DNA from: Capitulum mitella
Lineage: Eukaryota; Arthropoda; Thecostraca; Pollicipedomorpha; Pollicipedidae
DNA: 64,000 nucleotides
Direction of reading: 5' to 3'
Assembly (NCBI GenBank): GCA_030062745.1
Contig: CP099841.1
Span: 8,181,001 to 8,245,000, forward strand
Part shown: positions 12,270-23,900 of the stretch, in pieces
Position numbering within the stretch: the stretch's first letter is position 1
Layout: each line of letters starts with the position of its first letter
The notes under the pieces: generated by a model
Databases searched by the model: none
The model's input: only the letters and a program-made list of their open reading frames with translations
Told to the model about the DNA's origin: nothing
Program-made: the position numbers and the translations under genes

Positions 12270-12600
12270 CGTGCGCGGGCTCATTATCGGAGGTTGTGTG
12301 CGAGCCGATTGTCAGGCGGCGGACGGATCAGTGTCGGGGTTATGTGCGGGCTCACTGTCCGGGGCTGTGCGCAGTTTCAGTATCGGGGCTTGGTGCGGAC
12401 TCAGTGTCGGGTTGTGGTCGGTCTCAGTATCGGGGGCTAAGCGCGGGCGCGGTACGGGGGGCTGTACGCGGGCTTAGTATCGGGAGCTGTGTACGGGCAC
12501 AGTGTCGTGGATTGCGCGCGGGCTCAGGGCTCAGTACCGGGCTCGGTGCGGGCTGAGTGTCGGGCGGCGTGCGGGCCAGCATCGGGGGCTCGGTGCGGCC
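12270..12600. repeat. Degenerate ~30-bp minisatellite
   Basis: Blocks resembling GTGCGGGCTCAGTGTCGGGG recur about every 30 bases with many substitutions, from around 12270 to 12600. The array ends a few bases from the splice donor of the minus-strand signal-peptide exon, so it would sit at the 5' end of that gene's first intron. Confidence 0.6.
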
Positions 12601-12615
12601 GGGCGGAGGACCCAC

Positions 12616-12740
12616 CTGTCTCCGGAGAACTGGGCGGCGGCCGGCGCCGCGCTCCTGTCGCGGCGTCGCCAGGCCTCCTGGCCGGCGGCGGGCGCCGCCA
12701 GCCACCACGCACACGCGCACAGCACCAGCAGACGCTGCAT
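12616..12740 (-). CDS. First coding exon of a secreted or membrane protein (partial)
   Basis: Reading leftward from the ATG at 12740, the exon encodes a clear signal peptide, MQRLLVLCACAWWLAAPAAG, with likely cleavage after AAG. An Arg/Ala-rich mature start follows, ending QFSGD plus two bases of the next codon. The donor CAG|GTGGGT (GT at 12615-12614) leaves phase 2. The ATG has a purine at -3 and lies in a CpG island, as expected near a promoter. The same frame is open upstream to an ATG at 13088; I prefer the internal start because it begins the signal sequence exactly. The family is unknown and further exons would lie to the left, possibly outside the window. A chance Ala/Leu-rich frame in GC-rich DNA is the main alternative. 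Confidence 0.45.
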
Positions 12741-13190
12741 GCCGGCGGCTCGGGCGCACGCCCAGGCGGCGCGGACGTCTGAGAGCCGACCAGACGGCCG
12801 GTGCGGCGATCGGGAGCCTCCTGTGCCGGCCGGCCTGTTGGGACGGCGGGCGGCTCTGTCCCCGGCTGGCGGGTCTGGCGCTGGGACGGTCGGGACGGCC
12901 CGGTGTCGGCGGTCGGCCGGTGCGCTCTGTCGGGCGGAGCTGCCGTCGGAGCTGGTGTCGCGGCGCCGCGGTCGGTACAACTGGCGCGCGGCCGGCGGTG
13001 GCGCGCGCCGCTGACCCTCCGCGCTGCCGCCGCAGGGCGCGCGGGTCGCGGCGCGTGCGCGCAGGCCGCCCGGCCGCAGGACTTTCACTCGGCCGGCGGC
13101 GGGCGCGGTCGTCGCGGACGTCCGGTCTGGACTCGTCAGCGCTGGCGGCCGCGGCCGGCGCCGTGAGGCTCACGCACACACGGGGGCGTG
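12741..13190 (-). promoter_or_regulatory. CpG island upstream of the signal-peptide exon
   Basis: Very CpG-rich sequence immediately 5' of the minus-strand start codon, with no TATA box in the nearest few hundred bases. It is a plausible CpG-type promoter and 5' UTR, inferred only from position and composition. Confidence 0.3.
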
Positions 13191-16100
13191 CACGGCGGCG
13201 AGACTCGGTGGTGGGGTGCGGAGAGGAGCTGAGGCAGCTCGCTGGAGTTGGACAGTGCTGGAAGCGAAAAGAAGCATGTCTGGTAATCAGTTGACTTAAT
13301 TCTGCGACTCCAGCTAGCTGCTGTTTTGCTGACGTCACAAAGATGATACGCTAACGTCATTTAGTTGTCAACCGTCATTGACCGATGTTACGCCGGTTAG
13401 TTGAGAGTCGGATAAATGACATCCATGTTAGCTTGCCGGTACATATATTAAAAACTCCTAATTGAAAGCGTAAAAGAGTTCAGCTCCCGCCTGCCCTGTC
13501 TCAGTTGTTTGTTCCTGCTTGTGAAACACCTCTGCTCTGCTGCCACAGAATGTAGTTAATTTTTGTGGTTTCTGGAGTGGTAGATGCTGTAAACCACCAG
13601 CAGCCACAACCTTGGGGTTTTCCTGGGCGTTAGCCAATTCTGACGATTACTGTAGTAGGATTTTCTTGCAGAGCGATTGTTGTTGACGTTTAATGGACGA
13701 CCTGATGCTCGCTATATTGCATTCAAGAAATTCCCGCTGGTTTTGCATATTTCATCACGATTTGTCATGTTGGTGGTTGCGCGCTGGCTCTGAACACTTA
13801 CCTTATCTGTTCGGAAGCAGTGCATATGCTCCTTGCTGTTGAGCGATGAGATCAGAACTGGCTGGGACCAACATGAAGGGTCACGAAATGGGGACATTAT
13901 GGGAGTCACGTGCCGTAGCTGCAAATGTTTTTTCTTCTTGGCCACGCTTAGTCGTTCAAGTTGAACAGCATGCGGGTCATGAACGGCAGTGACGTTCCTG
14001 TAGGGGTAACTCTGAGCGTGGGCGGGTTCGTTTTCTTTTGAGGAGAGCAGCGTGTAATTGAAACATACAAGAAATACCGCTTGATAACTGAATCCTAGTC
14101 ATCACGAGGGTTCCGAAACTCTGGACGACACGAGACCGATTGTTACGTTCCTCTCGCCTTGCTTTGATACCGCAGTGTGTCGAAGTAACCCGTTCATCCA
14201 TTCCTTCGCCTGTTGATGACCATGTCTTGGTAGGTGTGACAGCATTTTGTGGCGCAACGCGAGCCACCGTTGTTCAAATGTTCTCCGTCGTATTATTTAG
14301 TTTGCGTCAAAATGGGTGTCTCGACTGTGGTCAGGCTCGGCCACCGCGGACAGAATGACGTTGCTCAACGGCCAGGTGGGACGAACTACGCCCGGTGTTA
14401 TTCCGATCTTAGATCCGTCCGATTTGGTTCGCCACATACACGGCCAGCTGGCAGTCAGTGCCTGGCTTAATCGCCTGCAGCTCCCACTCTGGTGGCAATT
14501 AGGCTGGCATAGCGTGCTGCTGCAACCTGTTTCATTCGTTGAAAAAATGCGTCTGAGTCGTACTTAAGCCCGGATGTTCTAGATGTTTTGGGCACTTTTC
14601 TGTGCGAAAGCTAATGATTGCTCTGCTCCCGCTCCCGCTCCCTCTCTTGTTCCCGGGCCCGCTCCCAATTTTGGCGTTGTCGCGCACCCGCAGAAGAACA
14701 GAACGCATAACCATACAAACAGCGGCAAAACTACGTTAAACAGCGGCAAAAATATTTCGTCTCTCATTCTCAGCGGGATGGCTTTCTGCCGCCGCCGCGC
14801 GTTTCTGCCAGGTGTGGACCGGCCTTGACTCAGATCAGAGTGGGGCCAAATTACCCGGATGCCACCGGCCGACGGACGCTTTCTGCTGTGCTCGGACGCC
14901 GCTGCACCACACCCGTCGGCGCCTCCACCCGACTCGGTCGCGGTCCGTGGGTCGGCGAATCGACCCTCGGACCGCACTGTCGGCTGCCTTGCGTGGGCAG
15001 AATCGTCCGAGGATTGTCCTTGTCCGCTGGATAAAGGTATTGCAAAATGCCGGGCAAAGTCGGCGTCCACGATCTGGGCGGCGATTTTTGTCGGTGTGTT
15101 TTGTGGTGGGGGCGCTCGTCGGCGGGCCGTCTGTCAGCCGGGCAGCTGCAGAGGAGCTGCGGTGTGGCGGCTCGTGCTGAGGCTGCGGAGAGGGCCGCCG
15201 TGCGGGAGATGCTCGACGTTAATGGGAGGTGGCTGCCGCTGGAGTCGGACCGGTCATCAGGTGGTCCGCTGACGGCGAGCAGGCGGAAACGGGCTCCCCG
15301 TCCGCCACCGCTCCGCTGGACTGGTTGTTTAACTGCGGAGATGGAGTCCTTCGTGTCCAGCTCTGTAATCCGGACCCTGCAGCGGCTGGTCCTGTTCGTT
15401 AAGTCTTGGTCGCGTTTGGGGAACGGCGTAGTATGGGTGGTAAACATGCTCGCTTGCTGGTTGTAACGCGACTGTTTCGAGTCCTACTAATGTGTTCGGT
15501 TTGGCCTTCTCGTGACTGCCGGACATAACAGATTGCGATCGAAGTGACTGGCTGTAGAAATCGTTGTTGAACAGCCCAGTTGGAGCTGCTCTATGCTGGA
15601 TGCATGTCTTACGGATTTCGTACCATAACATGTTTGGAAATATTTTTGTGCTCGGAAACGTAGTTTTGCCAGCCGTAGAAGAAATGACCACTGCAGTCGG
15701 GAATAAGAACTAAAAAGAGGAAATGTTGGACATTTTGTTTACGAATATGTTTTTACTTTTTTAACCCAACAGTTGCTGGGGTATGTCGCCAGCTACCACT
15801 TACTGGGGGGGGGGGGGGGGAGGCAGAGTGATAACTTGGCAACCAATTGACCGTTTGAGCTGTTTCTAAGATCAGTCGATTGCCCTTGATGATACAACCC
15901 GGAAATTGCACAGTTTGTTCCGCAGGTTTATCTCGGGGTCACAGGTCGCGTTAGAGGCCAATACTCGACCTGTGTAAGGGATGGCATTTTGCCTAAAAAA
16001 TCTGAGATCACAGTCATTCTAAACCTAGAATAACTGAATAAATATTCACAAGGCACTAGAATACGTTTAACTGGGAAAATAGTGGTACAGTGACACAGGG

Positions 16101-19100
16101 CTAGGTTGTGCGATGCTTAGAGGTCAGTTATAAATTGAGTTATGCCTAATACGGCTTATAAAAGTCCATGAACACCACGGTACTCCGAAAAATGCCAGCA
16201 AGTACTCCTGCTTGTACCAAAAAATAATTGCATGGCTTTCACATCTGGCTTTACGGCGTAAGATGACATTTTATTTAAAAAATCTCAGATAAATCTGATC
16301 TTAAGTGACCTGGTTTGAGGTAATGGCTCGTCTGCATTGGCGTATCATCACTACGACCCCTTGTGTGACGCGGTCGCGCGAGGCCTGCTTCGTTGCTGCT
16401 TACACTATCGTCATTTTCTGATCTGTATTTCGAAGTACAAGAGGTATCTATGTACTTATGGATGGTTTACTTTTGGAGGATCAAAATAAACAAAGGATCA
16501 TAGGATGTGTTGATTTCCAGTGTTGTGATAGATGCTTCTTTGCATGTTCCTGTTTATGTCAGTGTCCGCAGTTCCGTGGTTGTTTTTCTTCGACTTACGC
16601 GTGTTTTAGATTTTTGAATTTTATGGCTGAATTGTTTATCACTCTTGAGGATGGTCTGTGGCTGAAACGGAGAGTGTAATGTCAATATAAGTCTGTTGTG
16701 TGTAAACCCAAGTTTCTGTGAACGTAAATAAGGTTGCTTATTATCATAGTCAGGATGTTTATCCATCAATTTCATTTTTTTTAGCCGAAGAATACAGATT
16801 TCAACGTTACGCGCGCCCATGTATAGCTCGCTACCGTTACTCGGCGGTTCAAAAATACCCATGGAAATAAGGTCTAGGAGCGAAAACATTACTCACTGAA
16901 TAGCGATGTGGAAGAAAAAACTTGCGGAGTAACGTATTGTTCACACAAACACATGACATTTAAAAGAAATGGGGCTATCTTCCAGTGAAAATTCCATAAT
17001 TCGGTGCCCAGTGGTTGCGAAGGTGTTAGCTTCCAGAAAGCGTTATGGGCAGGCTGCTCATTTTCGTTTTTCTCTCGTCATTGAAGTGGAGCGCACCCGG
17101 TCCTTCGGTCTGATTCGTCGTGACATTATAATTCGTACTGCACATTGCCGGCTATCTTGCAGTAGCCATGTACGGATGAAAGTCAAACATACTCGAAAAA
17201 GAACAAAGTCGCAGAACATGATCGCCCTTATGGCGTCATTTTCACGTGACCTTCGGTTACCTCGGCGGTTTTACCAAAATGTGTGCCGAGAAGTGCTAAA
17301 AATTATACGACATTGCACCGTTTGAGGGCCTAGACTCCCAGGAAGTCGCGGGTTAAAATCCAGGTTTCCTAGAAGAGAGAAAATTTTTTGTTTTTCCTCG
17401 ATAACGAGAAATGAAAGTTATCCCCAGCCTTTTGCTGGAGAACGTCGGCCGTAAATACACGTCTTGTGATGCTTTTTGCCGCCGGGAGTGAAGTGGGATG
17501 ATCGGAACGGACCGAGCTCGCTGCGTCACCGGCCCGGTCAGCAGAGGACGTGAGCCGGAGCTGGACGTCACTGGACGCTCTGGGTCCCGTCGTCCTTCCG
17601 GAGGCTGCCCGGGTGGGCGCGACACAGTTGCGACACGCCTCCCGCTGACCTGACGGGGTCAGGTGACGCATAGGACGGCCCGCCGGGCGGCGGCACCCAT
17701 CTTCCGTTCCATTTGCCTGAATACCGGCGCCAGCGGACGTGCCGGCGACGGTCGGAACTCTCCCCCCGGCTCCCCGCTCCCGGTCAGTGGCCAGGACAAC
17801 GGAGAGAGCGGATTGTACGGTGCGCCGTGTTTTTGCCGACACCGTGACGTGGTTTTTCTGCCGCACTTTCCACGTGCGGTCGATTGTTTATTGGTTGCTA
17901 ATTGAAGCGCTCTCACTCTCTAAACGTACGCCGGGAACCGTGGGCCGAGAGATAGACATCTCTCAGGAGTCGCAAGTGCACGCTCCAGTCGTTCCTGCCT
18001 GTCGCTAACAAGCGTTCGGGGCCGCCTGGCGCGGCGCCGCAGGGGAAGGCTGATGAAGCGAAGCCTCCCTCGCCCGGGGGATAGACGACGTCAGCTGTGA
18101 GACGCGGCGCAGTGTGAGGGAGGTCCGTCGACTCTGCGGAGCCAAACACCGGGTTTTTGTGCGCGCCATCCGAGGTGTATGTGTGTGATGAAGCCACTTA
18201 AGGATGTGGGTTACGCTATAAGTCAGGCATGTGCTTGGTATGTCGTAATCGTCGTAATCCAAGGTCGCTTTGCGTCTGCTCCCATTGGCTGCAGATGTCC
18301 CGTTGCTGCATCAACGGGGATTTGCTGGTAGGAGAAATTCTATTTCTTTTACCTCGACATGCCATTTATCATTACTGGCTGCTTCTCATTTCGGTGTCAT
18401 CTAGCTCTCACGGTAGTCTCGTGTAGGTATTTGTATGCCGTTAGGAAGCGTGGAAATGCGTAGCGGATTACGATTACCGAAATCAAGCAGCGCATTGCGT
18501 AAATGGTCTGGGTGCATTGCGGTAGAGATAGATGTAAAGCTAATGATGTTTTCATCGGCCTGCGCTCTTCGCAGTCACTTGAACGCGCCCATAACGATAA
18601 TGGCGATTCGCCTCCGGTGCAGCCAAGATTAACGCATTCATTCCAGCGGCGTCAGGTCTGCGCTGCGTGGCTGCTCATTTTCGCTCACTATGCATGGCTT
18701 TTGAGCGCGGCCGGCCGGCCGGAGGTCGTCGGTCATGTCTTGTTGGGTCGGCGGCGGCGGCGGCGCACAGCCTTCGGAGCCGGCCTGTTTTATGGATGTT
18801 CAGCGGCAGTAAATACCCGATCAGGCGTTGATTTACGGCGGGCGCCGACTGCGGCGGGAGTGGTGTGTGTCGGTGGCAGTGGTTTGGGTGGGGGGGGGGG
18901 ACGGTCACGGCCAGGTCGGCCGCGGCCCTGACGCTGCCGCCGGGCGCGGAGGTCGCGCCGCCTGCCGCCGCCGCCGCTGGTTCCTGTTTTCGGCCGGTCG
19001 GAGCGCTGACGGCGCGTCAGCAGTGACCTCATGTAGACGGCCGGCCGGCTGTGATTGGCGCCGGGGCCGGTGTCGTCACCCCGCGGCAGGGGCGAGGTCG

Positions 19101-20599
19101 CCCGCGGGCCGAGATCGGCCGCCGGCGGCCGCCGCTGTCACGGCCGGGCCGCTGCCGGCGGCTCCCGGCGCGGCCCGACACGCGCCGTGCTGAGCGCCGC
19201 CGGGTCGTCCCGTGAGCCGGAGACGGCCGCCGTCGGGCCGTCGATCGGCTCTGGGATGCCGCAGTCGGTCGGCGACGCCGCTCCGACAGCCCGTGACGCG
19301 TGACGCCACGTGACGATCCGCCGAGCCGGTCCGCCGCGCCCGTCGGCGCCGCAAGACCGGACCTGGCGAAACGGCGGGCCGGAGCGACGGAGTGTTCGGC
19401 GCTGACTCCGGCGGCCCCGCCGTGTAGCCATTTCGACCGTTGCGACGTGACCTCCCCGTTCTGGAGCTGGAACCGGACCAGGCTGGCGAACGGCATGCAG
19501 CGGCCGCGTTGCGTCACCGGGCGGCGCGGCGTACTTAATGCCTGCCGACCACATAACGCCGAATTAATGCGCCAATTGAGGCCATTCCACAGGGTTTTCA
19601 GTCGATCCCGCATTCGATTCACACGATAAAGTTCAATGGCTCGTCTGATGTGATCTTTTGTCCGACCAATCCATTACGATCTGTTGTTATCGAGGAAAAG
19701 CGTTTCACCCTCGTGCATGGCTGCAACGCCTCTGCCATTATTCCCAGTTGATCTGTTAATTTATCATCTTTGCCCGCTGTTGTACTGCGGTGGCGACACG
19801 GGTATGCCAGAGGGATCACATTGCTAACCTGTTTGTGTAACACTCATTATAAAACGTTAGTTTGTTTCTGCAATGTTTCTGTACGGGGTTTAGACGAGGG
19901 ATGCCAGCAGTACAACATCTCTACGTGTTGCATAGTGATGATCAGTGATGATCTGTGGAGTAACTTCCATGCACAAGGCGACCTTCGGTGGCATTTCCAC
20001 GTCATACTTGTTGAGCTGCGCATGAAACTTTGAGCGAACTTGGAAAACGGCTTAGAACAGCGATAAAAGCAGGGATTAAAGTATTCTCCCCGGTTACGAT
20101 GTCCTAAAAACAGGCATTCGTACCTCAAATGGGCCTGAAGTTAATTACCAAAGGTACTAAAAATTCGCCTTTGGTCGGCGACCAGAGGAACTCGATACGG
20201 GCTGGACGAGCGAGTTATCCGCAGGTCCAGTGAGGTCTGATTAAAGAGTCGCAGGGAGCCTTCCATCGAATTGGTCCCGCTCCTCGTTTCAGCAGACGTG
20301 ACCTTGCCGATGGTCTACGACAATGTTGAATTTACTTCAGCTGGTAAGTGTTGGTTGCCATGCATAAATATCACTAATTGTGAATCACACCTGAATCGCA
20401 CGTTTGAATATTGATCACGGCAGGCTATTGTTGCAGGTAGTTGACCACCACGAATTACCACATTTATATGTGGGTCACCATGCCTTTGCCGTTGTACTGC
20501 TGTGCAAGGCTCACCTTGGATGAGCGTTCCTCTAGTTGGGCCGCCTCGAGCCAACTGGCTGTGGGCCAACATAGGTTGCCGTTGCTGGCTGTGGTTCTC
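13191..20599. other. No gene recognised
   Basis: Mixed and AT-rich sequence with one large GC island (about 18700-19420) and smaller GC-rich patches around 14820-15320 and 17500-17800. A run of 16 G lies at 15805-15820. Short frames show no domain, signal peptide or linked splice sites. Confidence 0.45.
15805..15820. repeat. Homopolymer run of 16 G
   Basis: Uninterrupted G16 in otherwise AT-rich DNA. It could form G-quadruplex structure and is prone to length error in sequencing. Confidence 0.9.
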
Positions 20600-20987
20600 G
20601 CCGGGTGGCGTGTGTTGGGTGTAGTTCACGCCGGTTGTGGGTCACTCTGGATGGCCTGTGCCGGGTGTAGATCACACCGGGTGCCCTGTGCCGGGTATTT
20701 GTCACGCCGGTGGCCTGTCTTGGATATGGGTCACACTGGGTGACCTGTGTCAGATGTAAGTCGCGCCAGGTTGACCTGTGCTGGGCATGGGTCACACCGG
20801 GTGACCTGTGCCGGGTATGGGTCACACCGGGTGACCTGTGCCGGGCATGGGTCACACCGGGTGACCTGTGCCGGGTATGGGTCACACCGGGTGACCTGTG
20901 CCGGGCATGGGTCACGCCGGGTGACCTGTGCCGGGCATGGGTCACACCGGGTGACCTGGGCCGTGTGTGGGTCACGCCATGAGTGGC
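20600..20987. repeat. 30-bp minisatellite, about 13 copies
   Basis: Tandem 30-bp units such as GGGTCACACCGGGTGACCTG followed by TGCCGGGCAT run from about 20600. The left part is degenerate and the core from about 20780 to 20970 nearly uniform. Each unit contains GGTCAC and GTGACC as 6-bp inverted arms around ACCGG. Because 30 is a multiple of three, both strands stay open and would encode ten-residue repeats (WVTPGDLCR- type on plus, HRSPGVTH- type on minus). I see no start context or splice evidence that either is a gene. Confidence 0.9.
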
Positions 20988-23900
20988 CTTGTGTCCGGCG
21001 CGGGTCGCCGCGGTTGACCGCTGCCCTGCCTGGAACGTCTCTCCAGCACGGCTGCGGACCGGGACCTGTCCGTCTGTCTGGCGGGGCCGGTCCGGCGGCC
21101 AGCTCGGAGCGGCCCTGCTCCGGCCCGTCCGCAGACCGGCCGGCCGTGGCCGGCGCCGCAGCGCGGACGTCATGACAAACGACTCGGCGGTGAGGTGACG
21201 TTAGGCCGTGACGTGGGCGCCGCCTGGCCCTCCCGCCGCGGCTCGTCTCTCCCAGATTCGTTCCGCGTGCTCGTTTGGTGGTTTTTGCCCGCTGTCGGCT
21301 ACCATCTCTCTCTCACCGCGCATCTCCCACCTCGTCCGTTCGCACTTCGTCCGACGCGGGAAGAGCCAGTCAGTGTCCATTCATTCATTGCGACCTGAAG
21401 GCTCCGTAGATGGGCATCTGTTGATCACCTCGTGATGTGCTAGTTGCTCCTAGCTATCACCTTCTGCCATTAGTGACTCGTGCCACCGTCCAAGGTGCAC
21501 TGTTTATCGCGCTCCTGTCATGGCAAACCGGACGTAAACTCATTCAGCCCTCACGTGGCTGTTATTATTTGATTTGTTTTTAACACCGGCTTTAATCGTA
21601 GTGTATCTCAGAAGTGACAGCGAGCGAAGCTTATGACGAACGAGAACTTCTCGTGGTGCGCCTACGTTTTTGTGGCAGAGTAAAACCAACACATTATTCT
21701 GATACCTGCGCCATTGCGCACCGATTCATTGTCTTCCAAACTGCATTGCGATTTTGGCAGCAATAACTGGGAAATGATGGAAAATGACATGGTTTCCTCG
21801 GAATCCGGACGAATGCATACGTAATCAACGTGCACCATGGATGTAAGAGCGTTTTTAAAGTTGGTAGGGCCAGGGCTATTTGTAGAGCATTTATTCCATT
21901 TATTATTTTAAGGGTTATGTTAATATCGCCCAGAGTTGGTGGTGCCACCGCCCTGCCTGCCCTTGGGGCCTGTTGCATCCATGGCCTGCATTGGTGTCGG
22001 CTATTCCTCTCGCCGGGCACAGTCGAGCTGTGCGGGCGTCCGTCGCCGAGACGGCTATCACACGCGCCCCCGGCCACCCTGGCGCGATCGTGCCGGACGA
22101 GCGGACCGCTGCCGGGCTGTGCGGCGTCGGCGGGCCGGCGGCCGCACACGCAGCGCGACACGCTCCGTGTCCGGTCCCCCGGCACCGGCCGAAAAAGTCG
22201 GCCCGTCGCGGCGGCGGCGGCTTTCGCGGAGCGACGCCGCCCGCCCGCCGCCGCCACCGCTCTTACTTTCGTCGGCGGCGGCGGTCGTCGTCGGACGCTG
22301 TCGGTTCCGACGGCTGCGGCGGCGTGCGGCGGGTTTGGCTGGGTTTTGCGGGGTCTGGCCCACTGCGTGCCGGGCGGGCCGCCGCCGATCCACCGCCGGC
22401 CGCGACCGCGCCGGTCCGCGGGCGAGGCGGCGCTCAGACCTGATCTCGCCGAATGACTTCGATGGGGGACGCGAAGGCTTACCTGTGGCGGATACGCGCG
22501 GAGCTTAGCCGACTGGGGCGTTTTCGGAGAAACGCCGAGTGACATGAGAGGCCGGTAATGATTTAAGTGCGGTCAGGCATGTCACTGACGTCATGGGATT
22601 ATCACAGGTGATTCGTCTCGATTCATCGCAGAGCAGGTCTGTCACGGGCATCCCCAAATATGAAGTCGAACGTTAAAAAATCCGGTTTTGTCTTGCGCTT
22701 AAAGTTGCCGTTTTTTCACATTACACTGCTGTTAATCAGCTTAACGACTTGTGAACAGGCTACGGTAATGCCTGTGAGGCCACCCGTCTCCCAAGGTCCG
22801 GGAGCCGCCTCGACCGCGACTCCAACGCACCTGTCACCACAAGAACAGGTCTTATTAAATCACCGCCGGTGGTGGCTCATTACGCAGATCCCGTGTCACG
22901 CGTTCGCATTGACCCCGATTGTTGCGGCTCTGCCCGGCGTTCGTCACCGGGCGAACTCCCGGCCGGCAGGCGACCCGGCGAGCCGGCCGATGATTCACGC
23001 GCCGCCGCCGCCGCCGCCGGGAGCGTCGCGTCGCGCCGCTCGCCAGACGCGATTAGCGGCGCTCTCGTAACGTGGCCGCTCCCAGCAATGAGATGCGTAC
23101 CGGGGTCGGGTCGCGGCCGTGACCCGGCGCGTGGGACGGCCGCCGGCTGCGCTGAGTTACGGCCGCTCCGATTCGCCGCCGCTGACGGCCGCCGCCGCCG
23201 CCGCCGGGCCGCCGCCGCCGCCGGTCGACGCCGCGCGTCGCGGACGGTCGAACGGGGCGGGCCAGTCAGGCGGGCCGACGCCGGACGTTCGCGGGGGTCG
23301 TGGGATCCGGCCGGCCAGCCGGCGGCGGCTGCGACGGTCCGCCGGCGCGGACGCCCGCGGCGGCGGCGCCCCCGATCAAAGGTGTTTTGGCGGGAGGCCG
23401 ACCTCAGCGTCACGCGCCGGCCCTCGGCGGTGGGCGCATCCCGACGGCCGCCGACCGCGCCCCCGCCGCCGGCGGCGCGCACCGCTCTCAAGGACCGCGC
23501 CGCGTGCAGCATACGCGAGCGGTGTCATTGTGGGCGGCGTGCGGCGCGCCCATCACCGGACCGGTGTTTGCGGCTGTTTTTTTCCGGGTCGGCCGTCTCA
23601 GCGCTCCCGCCGTGCCGACGTAGCGGCCCGGCGTCTGGAGCCGTCGGCGGTAGCGCGGTGCCGGCGCCGCCCGCCGTCGTCGGAGGACTGACGGCCGACG
23701 CGCCGGTCTGCAACCGTCTGCTGGCGGGCGGCGCTCCGGCCGGCCGTGATTAATGGCGGCCGTTCGGACGGCGTGTGGGCAGCGGCGGCGGCCGTGTCAC
23801 CGCGCCGGCGGCCGCGCAGAATGGGGCCGGCCTCTGCCGGGCGAGCGGCCTGGCCAGCTGCGAGCGGCGGCAGAAGGACGTCCCGCCGCGCCGAGAGCCG

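Noticed and set aside
17285..17365. tRNA-like sequence with GGGTTAAAATCC resembling a B box and GTGCCGAGAAGTG resembling an A box
   Set aside because: The T stem does not pair, the invariant C of the B box is A, and the spacing is wrong. At best a decayed tRNA-derived SINE.
22660..23070. Frame with a hydrophobic N-terminal stretch (FFHITLLLISL)
   Set aside because: Possible leader, but the frame continues into a GC island with no good donor (only AACAG|GTCTTA) and no family match.
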